Source: Anaerolineae bacterium
Lineage (GTDB): Bacteria; Chloroflexota; Anaerolineae; B4-G1; SLSP01
Direction of reading: 5' to 3'
Length of the DNA: 41,866 nt
Assembly (NCBI GenBank): GCA_016931185.1
Contig: JAFGFI010000317.1
Span: 1-41,866 of the forward strand
The notes beneath the pieces are model-generated. The model had not been told where the DNA came from. It made no database searches and saw only the letters and a program-made list of their open reading frames with translations. A program made the position numbers and the translations under genes. This document shows, piece after piece, positions 16,477 to 24,402 of the stretch (positions are counted from its first letter, which is position 1; each line of letters opens with the position of its first letter).

Positions 16477-16875
16477 CTAATACTCACACGGAATTTCTGC
16501 AAGGATTTTATTAAAACGGTCAACGATCGAAGCCAGGCTCAGCGCTTTGACCATGTTACCCTGCAAATGAAGTTTTCCACTCATCAAGGCCGAGCGCGAC
16601 CCAATTTCAGAGCGGGAAATCTTGGCAAAGGTTTCGTAGTCGCCACTAATAACAAACTCTACCTCTGGCCACGGTTCTTCACGAATAGAAATATCGGTAA
16701 ATACACCTTTCTCGATAGCGTAATACAAAGCTCGCTCTTTGCCATCCGGGCAATGATGATAGATCGTGAGCATAGAAGATGTCAAATTCTTCATTTGCTC
16801 CGGGGTAAGCCGGGACCGAAGGCGCTCTGCTGCCTCCGCTGCCCATTCCGGACTCAGATATTTCAGATCAGGCAT
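16477..16875 (-). CDS. SCP-2 sterol-transfer-domain protein
   Basis: 132 residues. The SCP-2 fold is recognisable: a tunnel-forming domain with VEFVISGDYETFAKISRSEI and a final MSGKLHLQGNMVKALSLASI, the usual end of SCP-2 domains. Single domain, with no signal or membrane segment, so cytoplasmic. SCP-2 proteins bind hydrophobic ligands such as lipids or acyl-CoA. GGAGAC precedes the ATG. First gene of a two-gene unit with the M24 protein; what links them is unclear. Confidence 0.85.
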   Translation of the reverse strand: MPDLKYLSPEWAAEAAERLRSRLTPEQMKNLTSSMLTIYHHCPDGKERALYYAIEKGVFTDISIREEPWPEVEFVISGDYETFAKISRSEIGSRSALMSGKLHLQGNMVKALSLASIVDRFNKILAEIPCEY

Positions 16876-17121
16876 GGTTGTCTCCTATTATTTAAATGTG
16901 ATAGATGATTATAAAAACTTAAGTTGCTGCCTATATATCAAGATCTTTATAAGACACGGACAAACACAGACAACACAGATTTTTCTTTGTTCTTATCCGT
17001 GAAATCCACGCTCCATATTTTAGTATAGAGAGAAGGAGAGAGGTGTCAAGGGAATCGCCCACAAGTCCTGGCCGCGCTATTTGCAAAACAGGTAAGGTGT
17101 ACTACTATGATATGTGACTGT

Positions 17122-17188
17122 CAAACCCGCGTTTCTGCCTGGAGCAGGTGATAGAAGACGGTAATCGCTCACGAAACTAAACGGTTAC
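17122..17188. repeat. Partial copy of the ~180-bp MITE-like element
   Basis: CAAACCCGCGTTTCTGCCTG, then GAGCAGGTGATAGAAGACGG, ending TCGCTCACGAAACTAAACGG and TTAC. This is the right-hand third of the element seen complete at 26273-26453 and 41321-41503. The central hairpin and the left end are gone. Confidence 0.8.
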
Positions 17189-17254
17189 AAAATTTGGAAC
17201 GCGCCGTCTTAACAACAGGCCAGCAAAATGCTGCCGGACCGACAGCCGTTTTTA

Positions 17255-17310
17255 AGGTTTTTTACAATTTACCAATTTTAGATTTATCAATTTGCAATTC
17301 TCAAGGGGGT
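17255..17310 (+). repeat. Shared leader element before the BMP lipoprotein gene
   Basis: AAGGTTTTTTACAATTTACC, an AT-rich middle, then TCAATTTGCAATTCTCAAGG with GGGGG as ribosome site. It aligns with the leaders of recA and the ZIP gene. Same orientation relative to the gene and same distance to the start codon. Confidence 0.6.
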
Positions 17311-17314
17311 ATTG

Positions 17315-18292
17315 ATGAGCGCAAGAAAATGGTTCAGCATCGTCATATTGTTTCTAGTAAGTTTGAGCGCGTGCGTCGCGCCATCACCCGGCGAACAACG
17401 GGTACTCAGCGTAGGGATGCTATTGGCGCGTGGCGGATTAGGGGATCGGTCATTCAATGACTCGGCCTATGCCGGCCTGCAAGAGGCCCAGAAGCAGTAT
17501 AAAATTCGCTTTGAGACGGTGGATTTCACCTCGGATGAAGCCAATGCGCAAGCGCTGCGGCGCTTTGCACAACAGGAATATGATTTGATTATCGGAGTTG
17601 GTTTTGAATGTGCGTCTTACATTCAGACCGTCGCACCAGAATACCCCGATCGCAACTTTGCCATTATTGATACCGTTGTAGAAGGTACGAATATTGCCTC
17701 TATTGTCTACCGTGAACAAGAAGGTGATTTCTTAATGGGCGTGCTGGCAGCGATGCTAACGAAGAGCAAAACCGTAGGCATTATCGGCGGGATGGATATG
17801 GATATCACTCGCCGTATTGAGAGTGGATTTAAACAAGGTGTAGTCTACAAAGACAACACTATTATAGTGTTGTCGGATATGGCGGGGACTTTTACGGATC
17901 CAGAAATGGGGAAAACCCTGGCACTGGCACAGTATGCGGCAGGAGCCGACATCATCTATAACGCCGCCGGGCGCACGGGATTAGGCATTATCGAAGCCGC
18001 CAAAGAAATGGGACAGTTGACCATCGGCACCAGTGGGGATCAGCGTTATCTTGCAGCCGGCAATGTCGTCGGCAATCGGCCTAAACGCGTGGATACCGCC
18101 GTATTGACGTTAGTGGAGGAAGTCAGGGACAATCAATTCGTGGCCGGCACGCGCTCATTGGGTTTGAAAGAAGAAGGCCTCTCACTAGGACCTTTTGATG
18201 AAGCGATTGTAACTAAAGCCATGTTGCGCGAGTTGGAACAACTCAAGAAGCAGATCATTGCCGGTAAAATTGAGATTGTGATAGGAGAATAA
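17315..18292 (+). CDS. BMP/Med-type solute-binding lipoprotein
   Basis: 325 residues. A signal peptide ends in a lipobox LSAC (Cys20). The body is a basic-membrane-protein (PnrA/Med) periplasmic-binding fold: GLGDRSFNDSAYAGLQEAQK, IIGVGFECASYIQTVAPEYP, FAIIDTV, GVLAAMLTKSKTVGIIGGMD, DIIYNAAGRTGLGIIEAAKE. Relatives bind nucleosides or similar ligands for ABC importers. Here no permease or ATPase is nearby; a histidine kinase follows within about 6 bases, so it may serve as ligand sensor for that kinase. The start is ATG 17315 with AAGGGGG five bases before it; a TTG three bases earlier is less likely. Confidence 0.88.
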   Translation: MSARKWFSIVILFLVSLSACVAPSPGEQRVLSVGMLLARGGLGDRSFNDSAYAGLQEAQKQYKIRFETVDFTSDEANAQALRRFAQQEYDLIIGVGFECASYIQTVAPEYPDRNFAIIDTVVEGTNIASIVYREQEGDFLMGVLAAMLTKSKTVGIIGGMDMDITRRIESGFKQGVVYKDNTIIVLSDMAGTFTDPEMGKTLALAQYAAGADIIYNAAGRTGLGIIEAAKEMGQLTIGTSGDQRYLAAGNVVGNRPKRVDTAVLTLVEEVRDNQFVAGTRSLGLKEEGLSLGPFDEAIVTKAMLRELEQLKKQIIAGKIEIVIGE

Positions 18293-18297
18293 TCATT

Positions 18298-20640
18298 CTG
18301 CAAAAGTGGTGGGGTAAGAGTTTACGACAACGATTATTGGTTTCTAGCGTTACAACCATTCTTATATTTGTACTGCTGCTAGGCTACCTATCGTTCCGCG
18401 TTGCGCGTACCGGGGTTCGCTATGAAGTGAATCAGCGCAACAGCACCCTGGCCGCGTTGGTCGCCCAAGATATTAATGCGCAATTCAACGCGATCTGGGG
18501 CCATATCCGGCTGTTTGCTTATCAGCTTGAAACAGCAGCGGAAATGTTGCCCCTCCAGGCACGCGCGATGCTGGAATTGCGGTTGGCATGGCCCCTAACG
18601 TATCGCGCGGTGTATCTTTTTGATCAGGACCGAACACTCCTGCTGCATGTGGGCGATACACTGGAAACACTGTTAGCGATCAAAGATGTGCAAGAAATCC
18701 TCGACCGCGCTCCTATCCCGCTAACGGCTGAAGTGATGGCGGCGTGTGAGGCAGCACAAGCCGGGCAAGTATTTCTTTCCCCCACCTACATTATTGGAGT
18801 GGACCATATTCCGGTGATCTATATGGGAGTGCCTGTTTGGAGCAGGCAAGGAGAATTGACACAAATTTTGGTAGCCGAGATTGATCTACGTGACATCTGG
18901 CGCAGAATAGACGAAATCAATGTCGGACAGACCGGGCGTGGTTTTGTCGTCGCGCAGGATGGCACAGTGATTGCACATCCAGATCGAACTTACATTGGGC
19001 AGCCGGTCGCGCCTGAGTTACTCCGTGTCCTTGAGGGGTATGAGGGGCAAACGGAGTATACAGACCCGCGCAGTGGTCGTATTATGTTGGCCTCCTACAG
19101 TCCCGTGGGCGGACAGTCAGCCTGGGGAATCGTTATTGAACAAGAGGGCGACGAAGCCTTCGCCACGGTAAACTCAATTGCCTTGATTACATCTTTCGTA
19201 TTGTTGGTTGGTGTAGGAATGGCAGCGCTGATAACGATTGTGATCGCACGGGGCATTACGTCTCCCATTCAACAACTCGTAGCTGTTACTCGCGCGATCG
19301 CGGATACGGGAGATCTCAGCCAGGATGTTGTGATACAGAGCCAGGATGAGGTGGGACAATTAGCAATCACGTTCAACCAGATGATTGCCAGTTTGCGCGT
19401 GGCCAAAGAAGAAATAGCCAGCTACAGCCACACACTTGAGACGCAAGTACAACAACGCACGCAGGAATTGGAAAGGGCATACCTCGACCTAACTAAGCAA
19501 CATCAGACCCTTGAGGTTATCTTGCGCAGCATTGCTGATGGACTGGTAGTTATCGGTGGCGATGAACGTATCTTATTGAATAATACCGTCATCGCCGAGT
19601 TCCTGAAACGCCCAACAGAAACACTGATTGGACAAAATGTTTGGGATGTCTTACCCAGTCCGGCCCTGCAACAAGTGGTGCGCCACGCGTTTACCACACC
19701 GGAAACCGTATCCACTGCCGATGTAGTATTGCCACAAGGTACAGTGTTGCGAACGTCGGTGGGGGTATTGCCCAATATAGGAGGGCAGGCACGCGGTATT
19801 GTGCTTGTATTGCGCAATGTCACACATGAGTTAGATGTAGATCGTATGAAGACCGAGTTCGTCTCAATGGTCTCTCACGAATTGCGCACCCCCTTAACCT
19901 CGGTGTTGGGGTTTGCCAGGTTGATGCAAAAACAGTTCAAGCGCGACATTGTCCCCGCGTTGCCCGCCAGTGAGCGATCCGCGCGGCGCGCGGCACAACG
20001 CATTGAAGGAAATCTGAATATTATTACCAGTGAGGGGGAACGACTCTCGCGCCTGATCGCGGATGTATTGGACATCGCAAAAATGGAGTCCGGCAGCATT
20101 GAGTGGGAGCGGGTCGAAGTTAATATACCTGAGGTAATTGAGCAGGCAGTAGCCGCTACGCGCTCATTGGCGCAAGAGAAAAAGTTGTCCCTACGTGTGA
20201 CAACGAATGACAATATCCCTTCACTGATGGCCGATCACGATCGTTTAGTGCAGGTCGTTACCAATTTATTATCCAATGCTATCAAATACACAGATGAAGG
20301 TGAAGTCCACATACACGTATGGTCACTTGCACCGGGAAATGAAATCGCGCCCTTTGGTCCACGTGACCCTAACGCACAGCCACCACTTCCCGCGACGGTA
20401 CCGCTGATTGCTGTCAGTGTACAGGATACAGGGGTAGGCATTGCGGAAAATGATTTACCCAATGTATTTGAAAAGTTCAAGCAGGTAGGGGATCGCGCCG
20501 CAGGCACACGGCGACCAGGAACCGGGCTAGGGCTACCGATCTGCCGTGAAATTGTGGCCTATCATCAAGGTCATATCTGGGTTGAGAGTTGCTTTGGCAA
20601 AGGTAGCCGTTTTGTCTTTGTGCTACCGTGTGAAGAGTAA
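18298..20640 (+). CDS. dCache-HAMP-PAS sensor histidine kinase, probable non-canonical start
   Basis: About 780 residues: TM1 (about 15-35), an extracellular dCache domain (GRGFVVAQDGTVIAHPDRTY then IGQPV), TM2 (about 291-317), HAMP, a coiled stretch, PAS (about 405-510), HisKA with FVSMVSHELRTPLTSVLGFA (His near 527) and a complete HATPase (NLLSNAIKYTDEG, DTGVGIAENDLP, GTGLGLPI). No response regulator is adjacent. Start: the first ATG/GTG/TTG in frame (TTG 18337) has no ribosome site and would cut off the basic KWWGKSLRQR before TM1. AGGAGA lies 9 bases before CTG 18298 and 6 before ATT 18295, so one of these is the likely start. Coupled to the BMP lipoprotein gene. Confidence 0.9.
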   Translation: MQKWWGKSLRQRLLVSSVTTILIFVLLLGYLSFRVARTGVRYEVNQRNSTLAALVAQDINAQFNAIWGHIRLFAYQLETAAEMLPLQARAMLELRLAWPLTYRAVYLFDQDRTLLLHVGDTLETLLAIKDVQEILDRAPIPLTAEVMAACEAAQAGQVFLSPTYIIGVDHIPVIYMGVPVWSRQGELTQILVAEIDLRDIWRRIDEINVGQTGRGFVVAQDGTVIAHPDRTYIGQPVAPELLRVLEGYEGQTEYTDPRSGRIMLASYSPVGGQSAWGIVIEQEGDEAFATVNSIALITSFVLLVGVGMAALITIVIARGITSPIQQLVAVTRAIADTGDLSQDVVIQSQDEVGQLAITFNQMIASLRVAKEEIASYSHTLETQVQQRTQELERAYLDLTKQHQTLEVILRSIADGLVVIGGDERILLNNTVIAEFLKRPTETLIGQNVWDVLPSPALQQVVRHAFTTPETVSTADVVLPQGTVLRTSVGVLPNIGGQARGIVLVLRNVTHELDVDRMKTEFVSMVSHELRTPLTSVLGFARLMQKQFKRDIVPALPASERSARRAAQRIEGNLNIITSEGERLSRLIADVLDIAKMESGSIEWERVEVNIPEVIEQAVAATRSLAQEKKLSLRVTTNDNIPSLMADHDRLVQVVTNLLSNAIKYTDEGEVHIHVWSLAPGNEIAPFGPRDPNAQPPLPATVPLIAVSVQDTGVGIAENDLPNVFEKFKQVGDRAAGTRRPGTGLGLPICREIVAYHQGHIWVESCFGKGSRFVFVLPCEE

Positions 20641-20658
20641 AAAGGCAGTGACGCAAGA

Positions 20659-20774
20659 ATACAGAGGGGCAGAGGAGGAAGGAAGCGAAGTAGAAAAATC
20701 GCTAATCACCAACCACCTAAGCCCCTACTCCTCTGCTCCTCCGTCCCCTTGCTCCCTTACTTCCCTGTTTTTTT
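20659..20774 (+). terminator. Purine/pyrimidine hairpin with T-run after the kinase
   Basis: A purine-rich arm (ACAGAGGGGCAGAGGAGGAA on) is followed by a pyrimidine-rich arm (CTACTCCTCTGCTCCTCCGT on) that can pair over 30 or more bases with mismatches, then a run of seven T. It sits between the convergent kinase and recA genes; the T-run overlaps the recA stop codon. Confidence 0.5.
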
Positions 20775-21846
20775 AAAGTTCTTCTTCAAACACCTCTTCG
20801 TCTTCATCGACCGTTTCTTCATCATCAGTGGCTGCGACGGAGAGAGGAATATCGGTCATCCCGGCCAGTTGCTGACGGATCAGGCCCTCAATATTATGCG
20901 CGAAGTCTGGATTCTCTTGAAGATAGACTTTGGCATTTTCACGGCCCTGGGCAAATCGCTCACCGTCAAGATAGTAAAAAGAACCGCGCTTGTCAATAAC
21001 GCCTAAATCCAGCCCCACATCCAGCATATCACCCTCGTAGCTGATACCTTCTCCAAACATAATGTCGAACTCCGCCACGCGGAAGGGAGGAGCAACTTTG
21101 TTTTTTGTCACACGGACGCGAGTACGGTGTCCAATGATGTCCCCTTGCACCTTGATGGAGGTCACCCGGCGCACATCCAGGCGCACAGAAGCATAGAATT
21201 TGAGCGCGCGCCCACCGCTGGTCGTCTCTGGGGAGCCGAACATCACGCCGATTTTCTCGCGCAATTGGTTGGTGAAGATCATTATCGTGTTGCTTTGCTT
21301 GATCGCACCGGAAAGCTTACGCAACGCCTGACTCATCAAGCGCGCCTGCAAGCCGGGATGCGAATCACCCATCTCACCTTCGATCTCCGCGCGCGGCACC
21401 AGGGCGGCCACCGAGTCAACGACGACAACATCCACCGCGCCACTGCGCACCAGAGATTCCGCAATCTCTAACGCTTGCTCACCGGTGTCTGGCTGCGAAA
21501 TATAGAGGCTGTCCACATTCACCCCACAGCGCACTGCATAAGTCGGGTCAAGCGCGTGTTCCATATCAATGAATGCAGCGATGCCCCCACGCTTCTGCGC
21601 CTCAGCAACCACGTGCTGGCAGATCGTCGTCTTACCGGAACCTTCGGGGCCGTAAATCTCGGTGATCCGGCCATAGGGCAACCCTCCCACCCCTAGCGCG
21701 ACGTCCAGGGCCAGTGAGCCGGTAGGAATGGTTTCTACATTAAGGTGCGTCGCCTCACCCAAGCGCATCAATGCGCCATCTCCAAAACGGCGACGAATCT
21801 GCGCCACCGCTTGTTCCAGTGCCTTCTCCCGTCCATCTTTAGCCAT
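20773..21846 (-). CDS. recA: RecA recombinase
   Basis: 357 residues, normal length. Walker [10 protein letters not shown] at 66-74, Walker [13 protein letters not shown], the LexA/L2 loop region [20 protein letters not shown] and the [20 protein letters not shown] block are all present. The tail is very acidic ([17 protein letters not shown]). It catalyses strand exchange and promotes LexA self-cleavage. The start is the ATG at 21846 with GGGAGG 6 bases upstream; a longer frame runs back through the repeated leader but has no ribosome site. Long leader (~320 bases) with a strong promoter and a LexA-like dyad far upstream. Monocistronic as far as seen. Confidence 0.98.
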   Translation of the reverse strand: MAKDGREKALEQAVAQIRRRFGDGALMRLGEATHLNVETIPTGSLALDVALGVGGLPYGRITEIYGPEGSGKTTICQHVVAEAQKRGGIAAFIDMEHALDPTYAVRCGVNVDSLYISQPDTGEQALEIAESLVRSGAVDVVVVDSVAALVPRAEIEGEMGDSHPGLQARLMSQALRKLSGAIKQSNTIMIFTNQLREKIGVMFGSPETTSGGRALKFYASVRLDVRRVTSIKVQGDIIGHRTRVRVTKNKVAPPFRVAEFDIMFGEGISYEGDMLDVGLDLGVIDKRGSFYYLDGERFAQGRENAKVYLQENPDFAHNIEGLIRQQLAGMTDIPLSVAATDDEETVDEDEEVFEEEL

Positions 21847-21849
21847 CTT

Positions 21850-21976
21850 ATACCTCCCTTGAAAATCGCAAATTGATAAGTTGCAAATTGACAAATTGTG
21901 AAAACCCTTGAAAACTTGGTTTCGTCTTAAATTTTCATCCAACCGCCGGTGAACGCACAGCGTTAATGAGTAGTTC
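21850..21976 (-). repeat. recA leader: shared leader element plus dispersed-repeat copy 5
   Basis: Next to the Shine-Dalgarno is the element shared with the ZIP and BMP genes: GGGTTTTCACAATTTGTCAA and later CAATTTGCGATTTTCAAGGG on the transcribed strand. Upstream of it is a diverged copy of the ~80-bp family (AAATTTTCATCCAACCGCCG, TGAACGCACAGCGTTAATGA on the plus strand). The same two blocks are adjacent in the ZIP leader at 15093-15230. Confidence 0.75.
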
Positions 21977-22072
21977 TTCGCATCCTTGTGTGAGATAGAT
22001 TTCTTACTCGGCCATTGCACAGTTAGTACGTAATCCCCATACACAGCATGTTGCATACACCATACTTACGAT

Positions 22073-22162
22073 GTGATACGTAATGTAGGATGTGTTCACG
22101 AAGCAATTTTTACGTTTTACGTTTTAAGGTTTAGGCCTCACATATCATACATCACGTATCAC
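22073..22162. repeat. Palindromic element in the recA leader
   Basis: Imperfect inverted repeat: GTGATACGTAATGTAGGATG at the left and, reversed at the right, GTGATACGTGATGTATGATA (two mismatches and a 2-base gap), separated by about 45 bases of AT-rich sequence with repeats of TACGTTTT. Other members were not found in the window. Confidence 0.6.
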
Positions 22163-22170
22163 TATGCTTG

Positions 22171-22190
22171 ATTATAGCACAAACGTTCTA
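22171..22190 (-). promoter_or_regulatory. recA promoter with overlapping LexA-like operator
   Basis: On the minus strand TGCTATAAT is a perfect extended -10. Immediately upstream and overlapping is TAGAACGTTTGTGCTA (22175-22190), a dyad of the form TAGAAC-N4-GTKCTA with one mismatch between arms. It is close to GAACnnnnGTTC LexA boxes of Gram-positive type. A repressor there would block the promoter, as expected for SOS control of recA. The LexA motif of this organism is not known to me. Confidence 0.5.
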
Positions 22191-22221
22191 AAATAACAGT
22201 CTTGCAAACCCATCCTATATC

Positions 22222-22255
22222 GCCGCGTTATTCTAGTGCGCTAGAATAACGCGGC
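22222..22255. terminator. Perfect 15-bp hairpin after the replication operon
   Basis: GCCGCGTTATTCTAG (22222-22236) pairs without mismatch with CTAGAATAACGCGGC (22241-22255) around TGCG. It lies 30 bases past the stop of the DnaC-like gene and just upstream of the recA promoter. No T-run follows on the minus strand, so termination would be of an unusual kind, or it could be an insulating palindrome. Confidence 0.6.
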
Positions 22256-22284
22256 TACTCCCCGGAAGATGCACATACAATATC

Positions 22285-23712
22285 CTACGATTTTCCAGTA
22301 CCCCGGGAACGCCCGGATTTAGATTTGGGCAGATTGGCCGTTCCACGATAGGAGGGGGCTAAAATGGCGAAGGGAGTGCAACGGCGCGTGTCTAACAGGC
22401 GCGTGCGCAGTTTCGGGTCCAGTTTCTCCAATTCGCGGGCAGTAGTAATCACAGTAGGCAGTTTCGCCACATAACGATAGTTGAAAAGCTGAAAAAGTTT
22501 TTCCTGTGCCCACGGAGTCGCGCTTTCTGTGCCTAAATCATCCAATACCAGGAATGGAGCACGCTTCACTTCTTCAAAACGCTTGTCATAAGAGAGAGAA
22601 CTTTGCGGATTAAAAGCGGCGCGCAAGTGATCGAGTAAATCGGGCACCACCACAAACAGCGCGGTGTGTCCCAAGCGCGTGCGCGTATTTGCGATCGCTG
22701 CCGCCAGATGCGTTTTACCACACCCATACGTACCGGTAAGAAGCAACATTCCAACCGGATTTTCTGCGTAGGTTCGCGCCACCTCCACTGCACGCACTAG
22801 ATTCGTGGCTTGCTCGCGGTCCAATTCACCCTGGCGCAACTCAAACGTATCAAACGTCATATCAGTGTAAAATGCTAATGTGTTCAAATCCGATTCTGTG
22901 TGCTCCACACCTGCCTGCCGGAAATCAGGAGCCAGAATAGTAATGATCTCCACTAACTCTGAATCCGCCAGCCGCGAGCGCAAGCGCAAGTCCAACTCCT
23001 CCAAATCGTGGTTAGTGGTAATGACCGTGGGAAGCCGTGTCATATACCGGTGATTTAACAACTGGAAGAGCTTCTCCAATGCCCACGCAGTCCCTTGCTC
23101 GGTGCCAAGATCATCAAGGATGAGCAACGGCGCGTTTCGCACCATCTCAAAACGCTCGCTGTAACCCTCAGTGGTATTAGGCGCAAAAGACGCGCGCAGA
23201 TGATCTAACAAATCGGGCACGGTGACAAAAAACGGCATCCGCCCTTGGGCAATGCTCGCATTGGCAATCGCCGCTGCCAGGTGGGTCTTGCCGCAACCAT
23301 ACCCTCCACGCAGTAACAGCCACCCCTTCGGGTGACGCGCGTAGGCCATCGCCCCTTCGTAAGCCCGCCGCAAGTTTTGTTGGCGGTCGGGTGATATCCC
23401 GTGTCCCTCAGGACAAAAAGTCTCAAACGTGAACCGTTCCAGGAACTTGAGATTACCCATCATTCGCAAAGTTTCCGAACGCTGTGATTGCAACTCGGAA
23501 ATCCGGCATGTGCAAGGAAACAATCTGCCAAAATCTGGGTGATCTACCGGGACATCTAGACTCACATAACCAAGTCCCTTACACAGCGGGCACTCCGGTT
23601 TTCCCACGCCAAAACTGGCAAGATCTGGCGGTTCAATGCTGGATGAGATGTCCGTATTCACCTTCGATGTAGCGTCGCGTATCTGTCTCGCGACTTCGTC
23701 TATCCTCTTCAT
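22285..23712 (-). CDS. Tandem two-domain DnaC/DnaI-like helicase loader
   Basis: 475 residues with two similar AAA+ domains. N-terminal Zn-ribbon-like cysteines are 41, 44, 67 and 69 (CPLCKGLGY...FPCTCR). Domain 1: Walker A GGYGCGKT (136-143), Walker B LLILDDLG, ITTNHDLEEL, RLRSRLAD. Domain 2: Walker A GTYGCGKT (327-334), Walker B FLVLDDLG, ITTARELEKL, KLRTRLLD. The repeated GCGKTHLAAAIA and VPDLLDHLRA blocks show internal duplication. Single-domain DnaC/DnaI proteins load DnaB onto DNA and are about 250-310 residues. Start ATG with GAAGGA upstream, giving an 80-base overlap with the DnaD-like gene. Last gene of the dnaB operon, so a loader role is well supported by context; the job of the second ATPase is unknown. 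Confidence 0.88.
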   Translation of the reverse strand: MKRIDEVARQIRDATSKVNTDISSSIEPPDLASFGVGKPECPLCKGLGYVSLDVPVDHPDFGRLFPCTCRISELQSQRSETLRMMGNLKFLERFTFETFCPEGHGISPDRQQNLRRAYEGAMAYARHPKGWLLLRGGYGCGKTHLAAAIANASIAQGRMPFFVTVPDLLDHLRASFAPNTTEGYSERFEMVRNAPLLILDDLGTEQGTAWALEKLFQLLNHRYMTRLPTVITTNHDLEELDLRLRSRLADSELVEIITILAPDFRQAGVEHTESDLNTLAFYTDMTFDTFELRQGELDREQATNLVRAVEVARTYAENPVGMLLLTGTYGCGKTHLAAAIANTRTRLGHTALFVVVPDLLDHLRAAFNPQSSLSYDKRFEEVKRAPFLVLDDLGTESATPWAQEKLFQLFNYRYVAKLPTVITTARELEKLDPKLRTRLLDTRRCTPFAILAPSYRGTANLPKSKSGRSRGTGKS

Positions 23713-24400
23713 CTTTTCCTTCAGTCTGCCACCGTTCTAAGATGGCGTGAATATAATTCCAGTTTCTTACATTCCGGCGCACAGCGATTTGAAAGGCCTC
23801 CTCTATCCAGGCCACTGGATATGTTTGCTCGGCCTCCATCAAGTCCTCGCTGAGAAGGGCAGTCAACGAACCGATATTTTGCTCATATAAAGTAAAGATA
23901 TTGGGACGCGCTGCGGGTATAGACGCGCGTGCCGGGTCTATACCACGTTTCATGGCTGCGACCGCGGCACGCCCCCGTGGACTGTTTGCAAGATAGCGCA
24001 GTTCAGTCATACCATCGGCCCGCGTCCATTCTGCCAAGAGTAGCGTCCCGCGCGCCACCGCGCGCGCCAGGGCATAGTCTAATACACCCTCCACATCCAC
24101 TTCCACCGTCACCTGCGATTCCAAAGTTGCCTGTATCGTCACATCTGCCCGTAACTCGGAGCGGGTAATCCATGGGGCATGATTAGAGCGCAGCAGTGCT
24201 AAGCGACGGAACGTTAACAGCGTTACCTGTAGTTCAGCGAGATCATCGATCAGGGGCATGACCTCGGTAAATACCGGATCCGGTAAGGTTAGTGTCTGCA
24301 CTGTATCTTCTGAGAAGCCCGAAAAGTGATGCATCACACGCTCTACGGAAAGATTTTTAGGATTTTGGAGGTCATTTTGTTGATCGGAATGTTCAATCAT
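23633..24400 (-). CDS. DnaD-like primosome/replication initiation protein
   Basis: 255 residues. The C-terminal part (NIFTLYEQNIGSLTALLSED, AWIEEAFQIAVRRNVRNWNY then IHAILERWQTEGK) is a DnaD/DnaB-type domain with the conserved YxxNIG and NWxYIxxIL patterns. The N-terminal ~150 residues look like a winged-helix region. In Firmicutes DnaD links DnaA/PriA to helicase loading. The ribosome site GGAGG lies inside the last codons of dnaB, and the stop lies inside the loader gene. Organisation implies a shared primosome function. Confidence 0.82.
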   Translation of the reverse strand: MIEHSDQQNDLQNPKNLSVERVMHHFSGFSEDTVQTLTLPDPVFTEVMPLIDDLAELQVTLLTFRRLALLRSNHAPWITRSELRADVTIQATLESQVTVEVDVEGVLDYALARAVARGTLLLAEWTRADGMTELRYLANSPRGRAAVAAMKRGIDPARASIPAARPNIFTLYEQNIGSLTALLSEDLMEAEQTYPVAWIEEAFQIAVRRNVRNWNYIHAILERWQTEGKDEEDRRSRETDTRRYIEGEYGHLIQH

Positions 24401-24402
24401 AG

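Larger units (their letters stand above)
16876..17314. other. Divergent intergenic region
   Basis: Holds the upstream region of the SCP-2/M24 operon (-) and of the BMP/kinase operon (+). Contains an imperfect hairpin near 16958-17007 (CACGGA.../...TCCGTG), a partial copy of the ~180-bp palindromic element (17122-17188) and the shared leader (17255-17310). No gene was seen. Confidence 0.6.

Noticed and set aside
18337..20640. TTG 18337 as the kinase start
   Set aside because: No Shine-Dalgarno before it, and it would remove the basic residues that normally precede the first membrane helix.
23484..23672. Plus-strand frame across the DnaC-like/DnaD-like overlap
   Set aside because: Antisense to two well-supported genes, no ribosome site, no recognisable protein.
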